Assembly: GCA_026545765.1 (NCBI GenBank)
Contig: CM048839.1
Coordinates: 15,996,566-16,060,565 of the forward strand
Origin: Plantago major
Lineage: Eukaryota > Streptophyta > Magnoliopsida > Lamiales > Plantaginaceae
DNA length: 64,000 nt
Direction: 5' to 3'
In this document: in pieces, positions 22,956-34,169 of the stretch
How the letters are laid out: each line of letters starts with the position of its first letter
How positions within the stretch are numbered: position 1 is the first letter of the stretch
Program-made: the position numbers and the translations under genes
Notes under the pieces: model-generated
What the model saw: the letters and a program-made list of their open reading frames with translations, nothing else
What the model was told of the DNA's origin: nothing
Database searches by the model: none

Positions 22956-24926
22956 AATTATATATATGTTTTATATTGCCTAAAGTTTATGCGATATACT
23001 TTTTTAAAGTTGTCTATGATAGTGACTTAAACTTTTAAGTGATAAACATCTTTTAGCTTTCGTATAATTAGTAGTTGATCTATATGTAAACATTCTTGTT
23101 GCACCTAAAACATTTCTAATTTGTTAAGTAGGTTCGAAGCTACATGAAACTTCTGCTACTTTTGTGCTATCGTATACCGAATTATCCTCTTCACTTTTTG
23201 TCTTATTAATGTGAACAAAATTGTGTTTCCCTCAACAAGTTACAATCAGAATGATTGTGCTCATAACCTACAATTAATATGACGTCACTATATTTTGGTT
23301 TGCCAGTTGCAACCTTCAATTCTTTAGGTGATCAAGTTTTTAGCTGATAGAAATTCAATGAATCCCTCTACTGATGAAGCTTCTGCATATGTTTTTAATT
23401 TTACCTATCGGAACTGTTCTTCGATCGACAACGTGGATCAACATAGACATGATTCTGAGTTTGTGTTCTTTCAGCTTTAAGGGCTTAATTTGGGTTGTAT
23501 GTAGTTAAATGTAAACTTTGTATAGAATCAGCTAGCATTGTTAATGCTAGCTGGCTTATACAGAGAGAAGCAGCAATAGCTATGGCGAATGAGTGTTATC
23601 GTCTCTCCTGATCAAGCAGCAACACAAGAGTGTTATCGTCTCTCCTGATCCTCGCCTTCACTATCCCCTCCATATAGTTAATTCTCAAATTCATTTTTTT
23701 CGTGTTTGTGTAATTTAAGTGTCTCTCACTCACTTCACTGCGTTCGATTCTCTTCGTCCCTATGCTAATTTAAGCTTCCATTTGACGATTATGTCTTGTG
23801 ATTCGACAATTTTGCTGTGTTGATGGATGATAATCTGCCGTTGGCCCACCTAATTACATACGTACATACAGAAGTCCTACGTACATGTTCGGATCCAATG
23901 CCCTGGTGTGTTTTCTGCTTGTTCTCTATTATGTTTTGGGTTCTTGTGGATTGTATTCTTTCTTATTGAAATTCTGTATGAGAATGCCTGGTTATTGGTT
24001 TATTATTTTTCCTCTTTGACAAGGTAGAAACTTTTCCTGGCATTGGGCGGGTGAGAGTGAAGCACCGTGGTGATTAGTTCTGAAGCAATCAAGATGATCG
24101 AAGGCGAGAAGATTTATAGTGAAAACAGGAGGTACAGATAATTGCAATATATTCGCTCAAGTTTCGAAAAAAATGCTCAAAGACAATATGGGTCTCCGAT
24201 GAAAAGAAAAGGACTCAAATCAGGCCCAAAGACAATTTCATATATCAGTTTGTGATGTGATGACTATCAACAAGAGTTAGAGACAATTGTTATCTCATGT
24301 TAGACTCTACCTACCAAAATCTATTTTCAGTCAAGGTTAGCTATATGTGTCATTTTCTAGAGTCACAAGCAAGAAAAGGCTCTAGGCAAAGCATTGGATG
24401 AGGGAGACAATCCAACTAGCATGACGACCCATGTTGTTTACAATGAAGTATTTAGAAATCTTTGAGGTATTTTTTTAATATTAATACACTTTATATTTAA
24501 ATTATCAAAAAATACAAGTAATTATATTTGATTATTAATTACTTTTTAACAAGGTCAGATATAAGCATATGAAAGGAGGCCCTCTGCAAATGGCCCAACA
24601 TGTTTGATGTCCCATTTTATACATGCAGACAGTGTACATCAACAAATATTTATAGGTTTTGTTTAAAGTTGTTTGTTTATTATACACGTTAATTATATGT
24701 ATATCCTTCCAAAATTATACTTTATTAAATTATGTTTTAATATGTTTCTATAAAAATTAATTAGTTTTTATGTGATGATCTATAAACGTTAAAAAAATAA
24801 TTATTTTAGATTGAAACAAGTCATTTTAAGCTTTTACATTTAATGTCAAACATTATGAAACTCAATTAAATCATTCATTTTTATTGAATCCAAAACATAG
24901 TTTTTCCCTTGAAACATTCATATACT
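22956..24926. other. Intergenic, no gene recognised
   Basis: RPS16 promoter, then AT-rich DNA. A 23-bp direct repeat around GTGTTATCGTCTCTCCTGAT occurs twice at about 23593-23650. A short open stretch near 24370-24465 (QEKALGKALDEG, then MTTHVVYNEVF) could be a transposase-gene remnant, but it is too short to assign. Confidence 0.4.
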
Positions 24927-25440
24927 CCCTCTTCTTCAATATCTTGCAAGTGGCTTTCTGTTTCCACATCCTCTCCTCTTCTTCTTCCATTGCATCACGA
25001 ACCAAATTATTCTGAAGAAAAAAAAAATAGAGCCAAATTCAATTCACAAAGTCTTGAAAGAAACGTGTATTAGTAAGAAATCTGAGAGACGAATTGATGT
25101 TTTTAAGTATATGTGTAATGTTTTAAACGATATAAATAATGTTTTGTAAGTGAACATGTTATATCATTTTGTATGTAATGTATATCACCGATGTTCTTAG
25201 TAAAACCTATGATGTTTTTTGATGTAACTGTAATGTTTGTCCGTCTTTTTTAGTCTTTCTATAACACCGTCTCTAGATAGACTTACTCAATTCAATTTGG
25301 GGAAAATGAAACCTAGGTCTAGCTCAGATGTGGAGTTCTCTGATGCAACAATGAAAGAGACTGGGAAGAGGAGAGGTTGTGGGAACAAATCCGGGGCACC
25401 TTGGAAGTAGAAAGCCACTTGCAAGATACTGAAGTAGAAA
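24927..25440. repeat. Foldback: two inverted arms of about 90 bp
   Basis: The left arm (about 24930-25010) contains ATCTTGCAAGTGGCTTTCTG and CCTCTCCTCTTC. The right arm (about 25320-25440), read in reverse complement, contains ATCTTGCAAGTGGCTTTCTA and CCTCTCCTCTTC in the same order, followed in both arms by a TTGCATCA step. The central 300 bp is AT-rich. No target duplication was found. Confidence 0.5.
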
Positions 25441-25685
25441 GTTTGTTTCAAGATTCTACTTCAAGATTCTAAAGTAGATCGTGTAGCTGAGCCTATGGAT
25501 TATCACCGGAAAGTAGATGAAGGTCAAGAAGAGAAATTCATGTATGCGAAGATCCGGAGCTACTATTATCGGTCGAAGAAATATACCGCCACGTCGATAT
25601 TGGGGATTATGGATATGTATTGAACAGGACAACACATAATATATATGCTGAAGAAACTTGTAGTTGTGTTTGAAACTATCAATTC
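25441..25685. other. Short spacer left of the CACTA element
   Basis: No gene recognised. The overlapping minus-strand frames here run into the CACTA end and have no family motif. Confidence 0.4.
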
Positions 25686-28600
25686 CACTACAAAAAAACC
25701 GGGCTTTAGCGATGGATGAGACTCCCGTCTTAAAAACGGGCGTCTCAAACGAATTAGGGACGGATAAGGAATCCATCCCTAATTCGCGACGAAAATACGT
25801 TGTCCTTCCGTCGCGATTTAGGGACGGATATCCGTCCCTAACTGGCTGGGACTGTTAGAGACGGATTCCTAACCCGTCTCTAAAAGTCACAGCCCTAATT
25901 CGCCCAAAGTCGGCATTTTTAGCGACGGATTCCTATCCGTCGCTAAAAAACCTGTTTTTTTATTTTTTTTAATTTTAATTCCTGTTTCACATTTCACCTG
26001 TTTTTCACACAATATAATTGTAGATAATATACCCGAAACAATTAAATTGTATTAATTAACAATAGAGATTCGACGAATACAAATTATCCAAACCGAAGGC
26101 TAAATATCCGTACAGAAGATGAAATAGTGTATATGTAGCATAAACAACATAAACATAAGTCCAATGTAACTAAGAATCGGCCGGAGGAGGCGGTCGTTGT
26201 TGGGTCGTCAAGATCATTTGGGTTAAAGCATCCACCTTCTGAGCCATATGAGCCTGGTTCTCAAGCACTTGCTGGTAAGCTGCCTTGGTTTGCTCAATCT
26301 CTTCCTTGTTTCTAGCTAACTCCTCTTGGAGAGGAGTCATCATCTCCTGGACCTGGTCCTATGTGAAAACATCAGCTCGTGTAGATGCATGGGACACTGA
26401 GAAGCTAGGACTCGTCAATGTAGGGCCCAAACTTCCAATTCCATACACTCGACCCTTGATGTCCATTGGATTGACGGCAAAGAAGATCTGGTTTTGCTCT
26501 TGAATCGACAGCTCCCGACCGTCAATCCTCCTCTCGATCTCACTCTGCAATCGTAAAGTGCATACGAAATGAGATACAGTTTTAGGAATTTCTTATAATA
26601 CACAAATACAAATGTGAACCTTGACAAAGAAACGTACCACAATACGCTCGGACTTCTCGTCCACCCAAATTCCGTCCTTCAGCTTAGCCTTCTTGAAGTG
26701 GTATAGCGCGGTCTTGGAGTCCCCAACCTGGATCTAAAGAACATACATGCAAACAAGTAGTAAGTTGGTAGAAATGAAAGCAAAAAACATATAAATCATC
26801 TTCCACAGCGGATAATGAAAGCAAAAAACACAAGTAGTAAGTAATTAATATATACACTAACCGCCATCTGGTGATCCGTAACAACAGCTCGCGACCCATA
26901 ATGGTGTCTGGAAGTGCCCGTACCATCAGTCGGCTCAGTCAGCCGGTTCTCTCTGTTCTTTGCCGCCTGATCCACGACAAGGGGTTCCTTCCAGTACTCC
27001 ACCCAATGTCCCACTCCTCATCCCCTATAAACGATGGCTTAGTGCCCTTGTCTCTACATTTTTTCGCAACATGAACGATTTTCCTATAGAGGTCTGACCC
27101 TAGCCTCTCGAAAACCAACCACAACTGGGGAAGCAGGGCATTGGAAATGTAGTAGGTTTTCTACAACAATTCCACACAACATAGAAATTACACAAGGTAA
27201 ATGAAGACAACAATTTAAAGATAACACATGCAACAAGTTCATTAATGGTGACTAACATATCACCCAAGTTTAGTGGATAACATACCACTCACATATAGTG
27301 GCTAACATACCACGCACATTAACACAACGATTAAAACAACAAATAAAGCACCGTAACATTTAAGCTTACCCGCAACTCATCGAAGTAAAAAGCCTTCATC
27401 CCTTCCGAGACATGTGACCACTTCTACTTGCCAGTAACTCCTCCGCCCTAAAATGTCATCGAGTTCTAGGAAGCATCAGGGGGGCAAAAACTGTTATCAA
27501 TGAGAAAGACAAGAAACAAATTATTCATTAGTATATATAGTTAAATCAATGGTATGTGACATATACTTGTCTTAAGTTATGTTCTACAAATGCAGAATAT
27601 GTACTTACTGTGCCTGGCCGTTGGGAAACAACACCGGCTTCCCCTTCCACATAGCACCGGATGTCAAAACTAAAAAGGGGCAATTGTCAGGGGGTAAGTC
27701 AGCCCAGACATGTGACTGGCCCGTGCTCGAGCTCGGTGGAGTCTCAGGAACCGTAGACTGGCTTCTCCCACCAATATCAAAGCCCATAGAAGGACTACTC
27801 GCTCCACTGGGTGGTGTACTGCCTGTATCAGAACCACCAGGGATCCCACTCGATGCGGGAGGACGGTATGTAGGTCTCCTATATATGCCGCGACATCTGG
27901 AAAAACATACAACAAATAGAGAAAAAATGTGTTAGTAAATTACCGTGAATTTGCATGTAAAACATATACATTTGACACGTACATCCATGAACGATCGGTA
28001 TTCATAATTGGATAATTAACCTGACACGTCTAAATTTATTAGATTTATAATTACATGTATAGCATTACGTATTTAGTTTCATTACAATTACAATTACATT
28101 CTTAATTATGATACGTTGAGAATTTTATGAATTACATGCATTTTACGATTAAAATTATTTTTATAAATTTTAAATTTCCATTTAACTATTAACATTACAA
28201 ACTGTAGATGAAAATAGTAGTAATTATTTTTATGTTAATACGAAAAAATTACATTAAAATCACCAAATTGTCTCCAAACACACAATTAAATCTTCCTAAT
28301 CCTAGTACATATACGAAAATATCAAATTAAATACCCTACATACTTACAATCATCCTAACATTATACTAACAATCCAATTTCACAATAAATATATCAATTG
28401 CACATCTCAAAGATAACACAATACGTAATATAAGCTAAACTAGCTACTACATACTTCATATAAACATACAATTGCCCAAACTAGTCGAAATTAACAAAAT
28501 TCTCAAATTTTAAAAAGTAAGGGTTTTAGCCAAAATTCCTTCGATTACGGAGAAATTAGCCGAAGAAAGATGAAATTGATGGACCACCCGAGTTCCTTGT

Positions 28601-29095
28601 CCCACGAGCTTCGAAAAGAGTCCAAGATTGGCCGGAATGATTGAGTTTTGGTCGGACTTTGAATTTGGGCGAAAATGGCAAGAGAAGGAGAAAGAAGAAG
28701 GCAGAACAGAAATGGGGAAGAAGAACCCGTTCTGTTTGCCTTATTCCGATTTAGCGACGGATTGGCTTATCCGTCGGTATTTGCGACGGATATACCAATC
28801 CGTCGTTAAATCGAATTTTTTTATTTTTTTAATCTTTCTTTTTCACTTTAATTTTTAGTCAATCCTAATTCGCGACGGATTAGTCTATCCATCCCTAATC
28901 CGTCGCGAATTAGGGACGAATATTTAATCTGTCGCGAATTAGGGACGGATTATTAATCCGTCGCTAATTCGAGACGGATTGGCGACGGATTGAGCAAATT
29001 GTTCAATCCGTCGCGAATCCGTCGTTAAACTATAGCAATTCGTTGCTATTTATCCGTCGCCAAATCCGTCTCTAAAACCAAACATTCTTGTAGTG
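25686..29095 (-). mobile_element. CACTA (En/Spm) transposon, defective
   Basis: It begins CACTACAAAAAAACCGGG and ends CATTCTTGTAGTG, giving CACTACAAGAATG in reverse complement. Both sub-termini are packed with copies of GACGGAT/ATCCGTC in both orientations (25750-25945 and 28755-29070), the classical binding-site organisation of CACTA ends. It is 3.4 kb with one decayed gene on the minus strand and no TNP2-type transposase. The flanking triplets (TTC and CAA) do not match, so the target duplication is eroded or an end is displaced. Confidence 0.85.
26170..27920 (-). pseudogene. Plant En/Spm-type transposase-associated gene (Transposase_24-like), decayed
   Basis: Several blocks run in order on the minus strand: a proline/serine/glycine-rich N-part with WADLPPDNCPFLVLTSG; KWSHVSEGMKAFYFDEL; ALPQLWLVFERLGSDLYRK; KNRENRLTEPTDGTGTSRHH; SKTALYHFKKAKLKDG; and ERRIDGRELSIQEQNQIFFA. 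It ends in a coiled-coil-like tail (EELARNKEEIEQTKAAYQQV) and a PPPP stretch, with a stop at 26170. This block order recalls the Ptta/En/Spm domain of CACTA accessory proteins. Lesions include three in-frame stops around 27405-27460, a frameshift near 27010 and a stop near 26360. It is probably non-functional. Confidence 0.65.
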
Positions 29096-29789
29096 CAATA
29101 AACACTATGCCCAATCTGAAGACCCCAATTCAAGATATTGGGTTAGTGTGATATCCAGATTGTATCTTGCGGTGGATTCAACTTACCAAGAAGTAGAGAG
29201 CAGTTCGAGGAGTCAGAAAAGGCATAAAAAGAAAAATGATCAGGTTTTGTTTTGCTGTATGAAGTTTACTGTTGATGTAGGTATTGATTACTTTGTCTTG
29301 TCTGTAGTTAACTTGAGCTTCTTAGTCAAGAAGCTGGATTACGTTTAGGTTCTTAGAACTGTTATATTTGGCTTCATTCGATTCGATTCGATTCGATTCT
29401 GCATTGTACTTCATTACTGACTGGAATCGTTTGTGATACTTGATTTGAATTTAAATCAAGAGAAGTTTTAGCTCAGTTATGTTCCTTTTTCATGAGTTTT
29501 GTTTGATACATCTGAATACGCACATCTCCAGCCCGAAATCAAATCACCAGCACTTCTTTCTGTTATGTGACGGAGTATTGTTTGATGCAAACGAACGGGT
29601 ATCTGGAATCATTGGATAATGAATACTATCTGTATTGATTCGTTTAGACTGCTCACATTTTGAATGTTTCCTAAATTAGAAAGTAAGTTACAAAAAGTTA
29701 GTTAATTTTCTTATAAATACTGAGATGACTCCTTGGTAATCTTCATCATTTCACAATTGGAACTTCTTCTCCAATTAAAATAATTGGGT
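29096..29789. other. Spacer, no gene recognised
   Basis: AT-rich sequence with a short GATTC microsatellite near 29378-29398. Small frames without family motifs. Confidence 0.4.
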
Positions 29790-30768
29790 ATGTTAAACGC
29801 AGAACACTTTTTACTAAACGTAGAATATTTTTTTATATATTGTAAAAGGTCCTTCAACTGATAAAAATATAGAACTAGTCCCATTTTTCGGAAAATTTCT
29901 CAAATTATCACATTTTCAAAAATATATAAACGTATATACACTACGGCATTATAACACAACAAAAATCAATGTCGTACAATCATTAGCCACATTATGCCGA
30001 TAATGAAGAAGTATAATTTTTTTAATTTGATATTTATATTGTTTATAATTATTTTATTGCGTTCGTATATTTAAATTAACTAATATTTCACCAAAATTTC
30101 GAAAAAAAAAAAAAAAAAGAAAAGTACCAAAAACACGTTTGGTAGCTCTCAAATTTTAGGAATAGCCGTCCGTGACCTTGAAATACCGACCGATTGATTT
30201 GCCAGATTAACCCAAGTGCCGGTTGAAATTTGGTCTAGCGACCCTCGAAATACCAGTGATACAGCGACCCTCAAAACCTCCTCTGACCCGTTTGGCAGCC
30301 TTGAGGTCTACCAGATTAAATTTTGTCCATTTCGTGAGTTTTTTTCGGTTTTTTTTAAGTAATTAAAAATATTTTTTTACTGTGTATGATTTGATTAAAT
30401 TTGTTTTTTTATTTATAACATTGCTCTTAAATTTTAATTATGTTTGTTTGAAGATCATAATCACCTCCGTGTTCTTCAATTATGTTTGTTTGAAGATTCG
30501 AAGACAAAGATGTATGTTAGAGAGTTGAAATGCATAAGTAAAAGTGTTTTTGGATAAAATCACCTTCGTGTTCTTCTTTTTAAGTTTTTTCGATTTATCA
30601 TTCGGATGATAAAATTAATTCGAATAAACTTGTTTGATGTTTTTTTAGGTAAAATAGTATTTTTTTTCAAATTATTGAACCATTTTGTAAATTATAATAA
30701 TAGTGGTATTATATGTAATATGTAAAAATTTGTTCTGCGTTTAGTAAAAAGTGTTCTGCGTTTAACAT
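29790..30768. mobile_element. 979-bp TIR element of unassigned family
   Basis: The ends form an inverted repeat of about 40 bp: ATGTTAAACGCAGAACACTT then TTTACTAAACG on the left, and the exact reverse complement (with CGCAGAAC for CGTAGAAT) on the right at 30729-30768. Within each end TAAACG(C/T)AGAA is repeated in tandem. The centre is AT-rich with no ORF. The flanks (AATTGGGT and TCCTGTTA) do not match, so the superfamily remains open. Confidence 0.65.
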
Positions 30769-31008
30769 TCCTGTTATTGAATATACGGTTTGTCTTTACA
30801 AGCTTATTCACAATTATGATTAAAATCATTACTAAGTCTCATAAAAGTACTACTACATTTGGAGAGTCCAGAGAGACCCCTATGTTTTACATAAAATTGT
30901 CTATATTTAAGGTTTGCCCATTTTGCCCATATTTTCTCGCGGATCCTTTCTCGCGGGTCGAATGTTCGGATCTGGATCCAGGTCGAGCGGTTAATGTCCC
31001 ATATTCAG

Positions 31009-31330
31009 TATAAAAGGCCCTTTTTCCTTTTATTTCCTTTTTTATTCCATTAATTCCTCTTCTCATTGTAGTGTTCAGACGTTTTCTCTCAAATCGGTTC
31101 TCTGCAAATCGATACAATTCTCACTTCGAGATTCACTTTTCCGCCGGGAATTCTTCCGTTTCTCTTTCCTTTGCATCGATTTCCTTCGTTTTGAGCTTTG
31201 CGATCAAATTATGACCTGTGTAGTTAGGGTTTGGGAGTTTTCTGCTATGTTGATTCACCCTATCTTTGGTTTGCTGTGAGTTCAGAGAAGGAAACCATCG
31301 AGGAGTACGAGAATCAGGTGGTGGATGATG
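31009..31330 (+). promoter_or_regulatory. TATA-box promoter and leader-like region inside the composite element
   Basis: TATAAAAGG near 31010-31018 is followed by pyrimidine-rich, leader-like sequence (TTTCCGCCGGGAATTCTTCC, TTTCCTTCGTTTTGAGC) and GTAGTTAGGGTTTGGGAG, the look of a plant 5' UTR and first intron. No convincing start codon was assigned. Confidence 0.4.
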
Positions 31331-31479
31331 AGACGATAATTTAGAGTCTCATTTGGTCCTTTTTAGCGGTCTTTGTGAGTCTTCGTTTATAGTTTTCTAG
31401 TATTTTTTGTGCATTTTTATACTTTGGTGTTGTTTTGCAGGAATCGATAGTTTCGAACCAAAGATGAGAAGTTGAAGTT

Positions 31480-31665
31480 AACAAGGCTCGCCGCGGCGAG
31501 ATTTTACGAAGCTGGCGTTGGAATTTCTGAAGAGGCTCGCCGCGGTGAGATTTTGCGAATGAATCCCCTGTTTTGAAGATCGAAGCTCGCCGCGACGAGA
31601 TTAAGCGAGAAGGATATATATTTCGATAAAGAAGACTACATGGCGAGCATTTTTCTTCGCCATGG
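31480..31665. repeat. Three spaced GC palindromes CTCGCCGCGGCGAG in AT-rich DNA
   Basis: GCTCGCCGCGGCGAGATTTT, GCTCGCCGCGGTGAGATTTT and GCTCGCCGCGACGAGATTAA occur at about 31486, 31533 and 31586. A related CATGGCGAGCATTTTTCTTC and CCATGGCGAATC follow. Each is a near-perfect palindrome followed by ATTTT. Confidence 0.6.
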
Positions 31666-33207
31666 CGAATCATGAACTAGATTTTTGATTCCTTATTATT
31701 TTGGGAATGAGGACAATGACTTGGATACTTTTCTTTAACCTAGTTCTTAGAAAAAAGCTCCATATTCATACTTTGACATTGAGACATAATTGGAGCTTGG
31801 TTTTCATCATTGTTGAAGGATTGATATCGAATTACTGGTAATATTTGATAATTCTCCATCGTTTATCTCTTCGATTCGTGTTGCTATTGTTTATCGATTT
31901 GTATGAGCTTGGGTGCAATTATCAATATATCTATGTTTATCATGTTTAATACTTCGAATTCTTTGATCTTTGCTTCTACTATGAGTAGCTAAACCACTCC
32001 AAACATGGTAGCTATATGACGGTTTTGCTTATTCGCTTCTAGGGTTAGGATTCGTTCATATAGGTTCGTCTAGTTCAAAATCTTCGTAAAAACTATCAAT
32101 CCAATTCGCTAGTCCAAGATTTTCTAAATCGTTTTCGGTTAAGGATCGTGGATTGACGACCCACGATTTTCCTAGTTCAAAACATTCAAATGACGATTGG
32201 TTGAGGTTGGATTGATCGATTTATGTACACCGACCGTGTGACAAATATGAATGATTGCCCTAGAACGAATTAGCATTACATGATCATTACTACTGTGCTC
32301 ATCTTCTCTCATTGTTAAAAACCGTTATCTGCTTTATCTATTTCTAGTTTTTAGAAACAACCAACTTACAAATCAATCTGTTTTTACAAGTAACTGTTTG
32401 CTTTCAAACCTTTGTGGTAGCTTAATTGATTCCTTAGCAAACGATTCTGTGGTTAGCATTGTCTGTTTACAACAACTGCTTTCTACTTGTTTTCTAAGTA
32501 GTAATTTGAGCATATCAGTGGAGAAGGATACAAGTGGTTCTACTCAAGGCGAAGCTGAAAAGTCGGAAGAAGATGAAGTTGAAGGAATGTTGTTGGTTCG
32601 ATTTTGCTAATTCAAGTTGAAGATGCTCAGATTCTCATCATTGTTTTCCGATTTGGTATGCTTGTTTATTATTCAATCTATTTTTTTCAGTTTTGATGTT
32701 CGATTTGCATCTCATCATCTCCGTTTTGGTTTCATTCTACTATTTTAACTTGCATATTCTCCGTTTTAGATTTGTTTGAATCGAACTTGTGGACTGATTA
32801 TTTATGAAGTCAAAATGAGGAGTTGAGATCGGAGATCGGAGATCGAGTTGATATCGGAGATCGATCCGAGGAGTTGAGATCGAGATCGATCGGAGTGAAT
32901 TACCACCATATTCGATCCAGATTAATTTCAGGTATGATTTCTGCCTTCTATTTCGCCTGAACTCATAATCTCCTATCATTTTATATTAGCAATCTGCCAA
33001 ATTGACTATTATGATTGCTTCACGTGCTTAAATTTGATGAAAAATGTGTTGCTTAGATCAAGCGTGGTGATAGTGATTTATGGACAGTAGAGGAAATATC
33101 ACGAGTTTGGTATTTTAGTTGTGTACTTGTGTATGAGTAAGAAGAATGTTGAGTGGATCCAGAATTCTTTTCTTCGTTGGATGGAGAAAGTCTTTCATAA
33201 ATACTTG

Positions 33208-33760
33208 CATAAATTGTCTAGTTTCTTACATATATTGTCTAGTTTTTCATGGTATAGATTTTTTCTAATTTTTTTGTGTGAAACTGTCTAGTTGTTACAT
33301 TATATTGTCTAGTTGTTATATTATATTGTCTAGTTTATGCGAAGAATTCTCTAGTTTTTACATTTTCACCTTCACCTTCAACTATCAAATTTACTAACTG
33401 ATCTCAACATATTTGTCTAGTTTTTAGATGATACTGTCTAGTTTTTATGAAATATTGTCTAGTTTTATTATCAAACATGAACATAATTGTCTATATTGTC
33501 TAATTTTTACACTATATTGTTTAGTTTATGAAAGGAATTCTCTAGTTTTTACATGATATTAAATTTACATTATATTGTCTAGTTTATGAGAGGAATTCTC
33601 TAGTTTTTACATTATATGTCTAGTTTATGAGAGGAATTCTCTAGTTTTTACATTATATTATCTAGTTTATGAGAGGAATTCTCTAGTTTTTACATTATAT
33701 TGTCTAGTTTATGAGAAGGATTCTCTAGTTTTTGTATAAATGTTCTATGTTTTTTGTATA
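33208..33760. repeat. Tandem array of an ATTGTCTAGTTT / GAATTCTCTAGTTT unit
   Basis: A unit of about 40 bp (TTACATTATATTGTCTAGTT, TATGAGAGGAATTCTCTAGT) is repeated with drift over 500 bp. Further copies lie at 33985-34165 and at 36936-36950, the far side of the nested insertion. The array is AT-rich, non-coding and specific to this element. Confidence 0.75.
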
Positions 33761-33770
33761 AATTGTTAAG

Positions 33771-33974
33771 CTTGATTGGACTGGTAAACTTGGAACTTCT
33801 GACTGTGGTGTTTTTCTGATGAAGCATATGGAGCTGTTCCAAGGAACTCCTTTTCCTTGCAAGGATCTAAGAGACCTTCTGCTGATGATTATATTTTAAG
33901 AGGGTGTATTGGATGATTTGAAGAAGAATGCTCTGAAGAAACTAAAGCAATCGAAGAAAAAATATTGTTTTTGA
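33771..33974 (+). pseudogene. Ulp1/SENP cysteine-protease C-terminal fragment
   Basis: The frame reads LDWTGKLGTSDCGVFLMKHM followed by ELFQG. SDCGVF is the catalytic-cysteine motif of the C48 (Ulp1) family, preceded in real enzymes by the His and Asp of the triad. No such block is found upstream, where the tandem array sits. An in-frame TAA (33897-33899) precedes EGVLDDLKKNALKKLKQSKK and a terminal stop. The fragment cannot be an active deSUMOylating enzyme. Confidence 0.7.
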
Positions 33975-34169
33975 ACTGATGATGATATTGTCTAGTTTTG
34001 TAACTGAATTGTCTAATTTTGTAAATGAATTGTCTAGTTTTATTACTCATCCAGAAATTTACTCAGTGAAACATAATTGTCTAGTTTTTACACTATATTA
34101 TTTAGTTTATGAAAGGATTCTCTAGTTTTTACATGATATTAAATTTACATTATATATATTGTCTAGGAA

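Noticed and set aside
33208..33760. CRISPR-like array
   Set aside because: Repeats are contiguous, degenerate and without unique spacers, and the DNA is plant nuclear.
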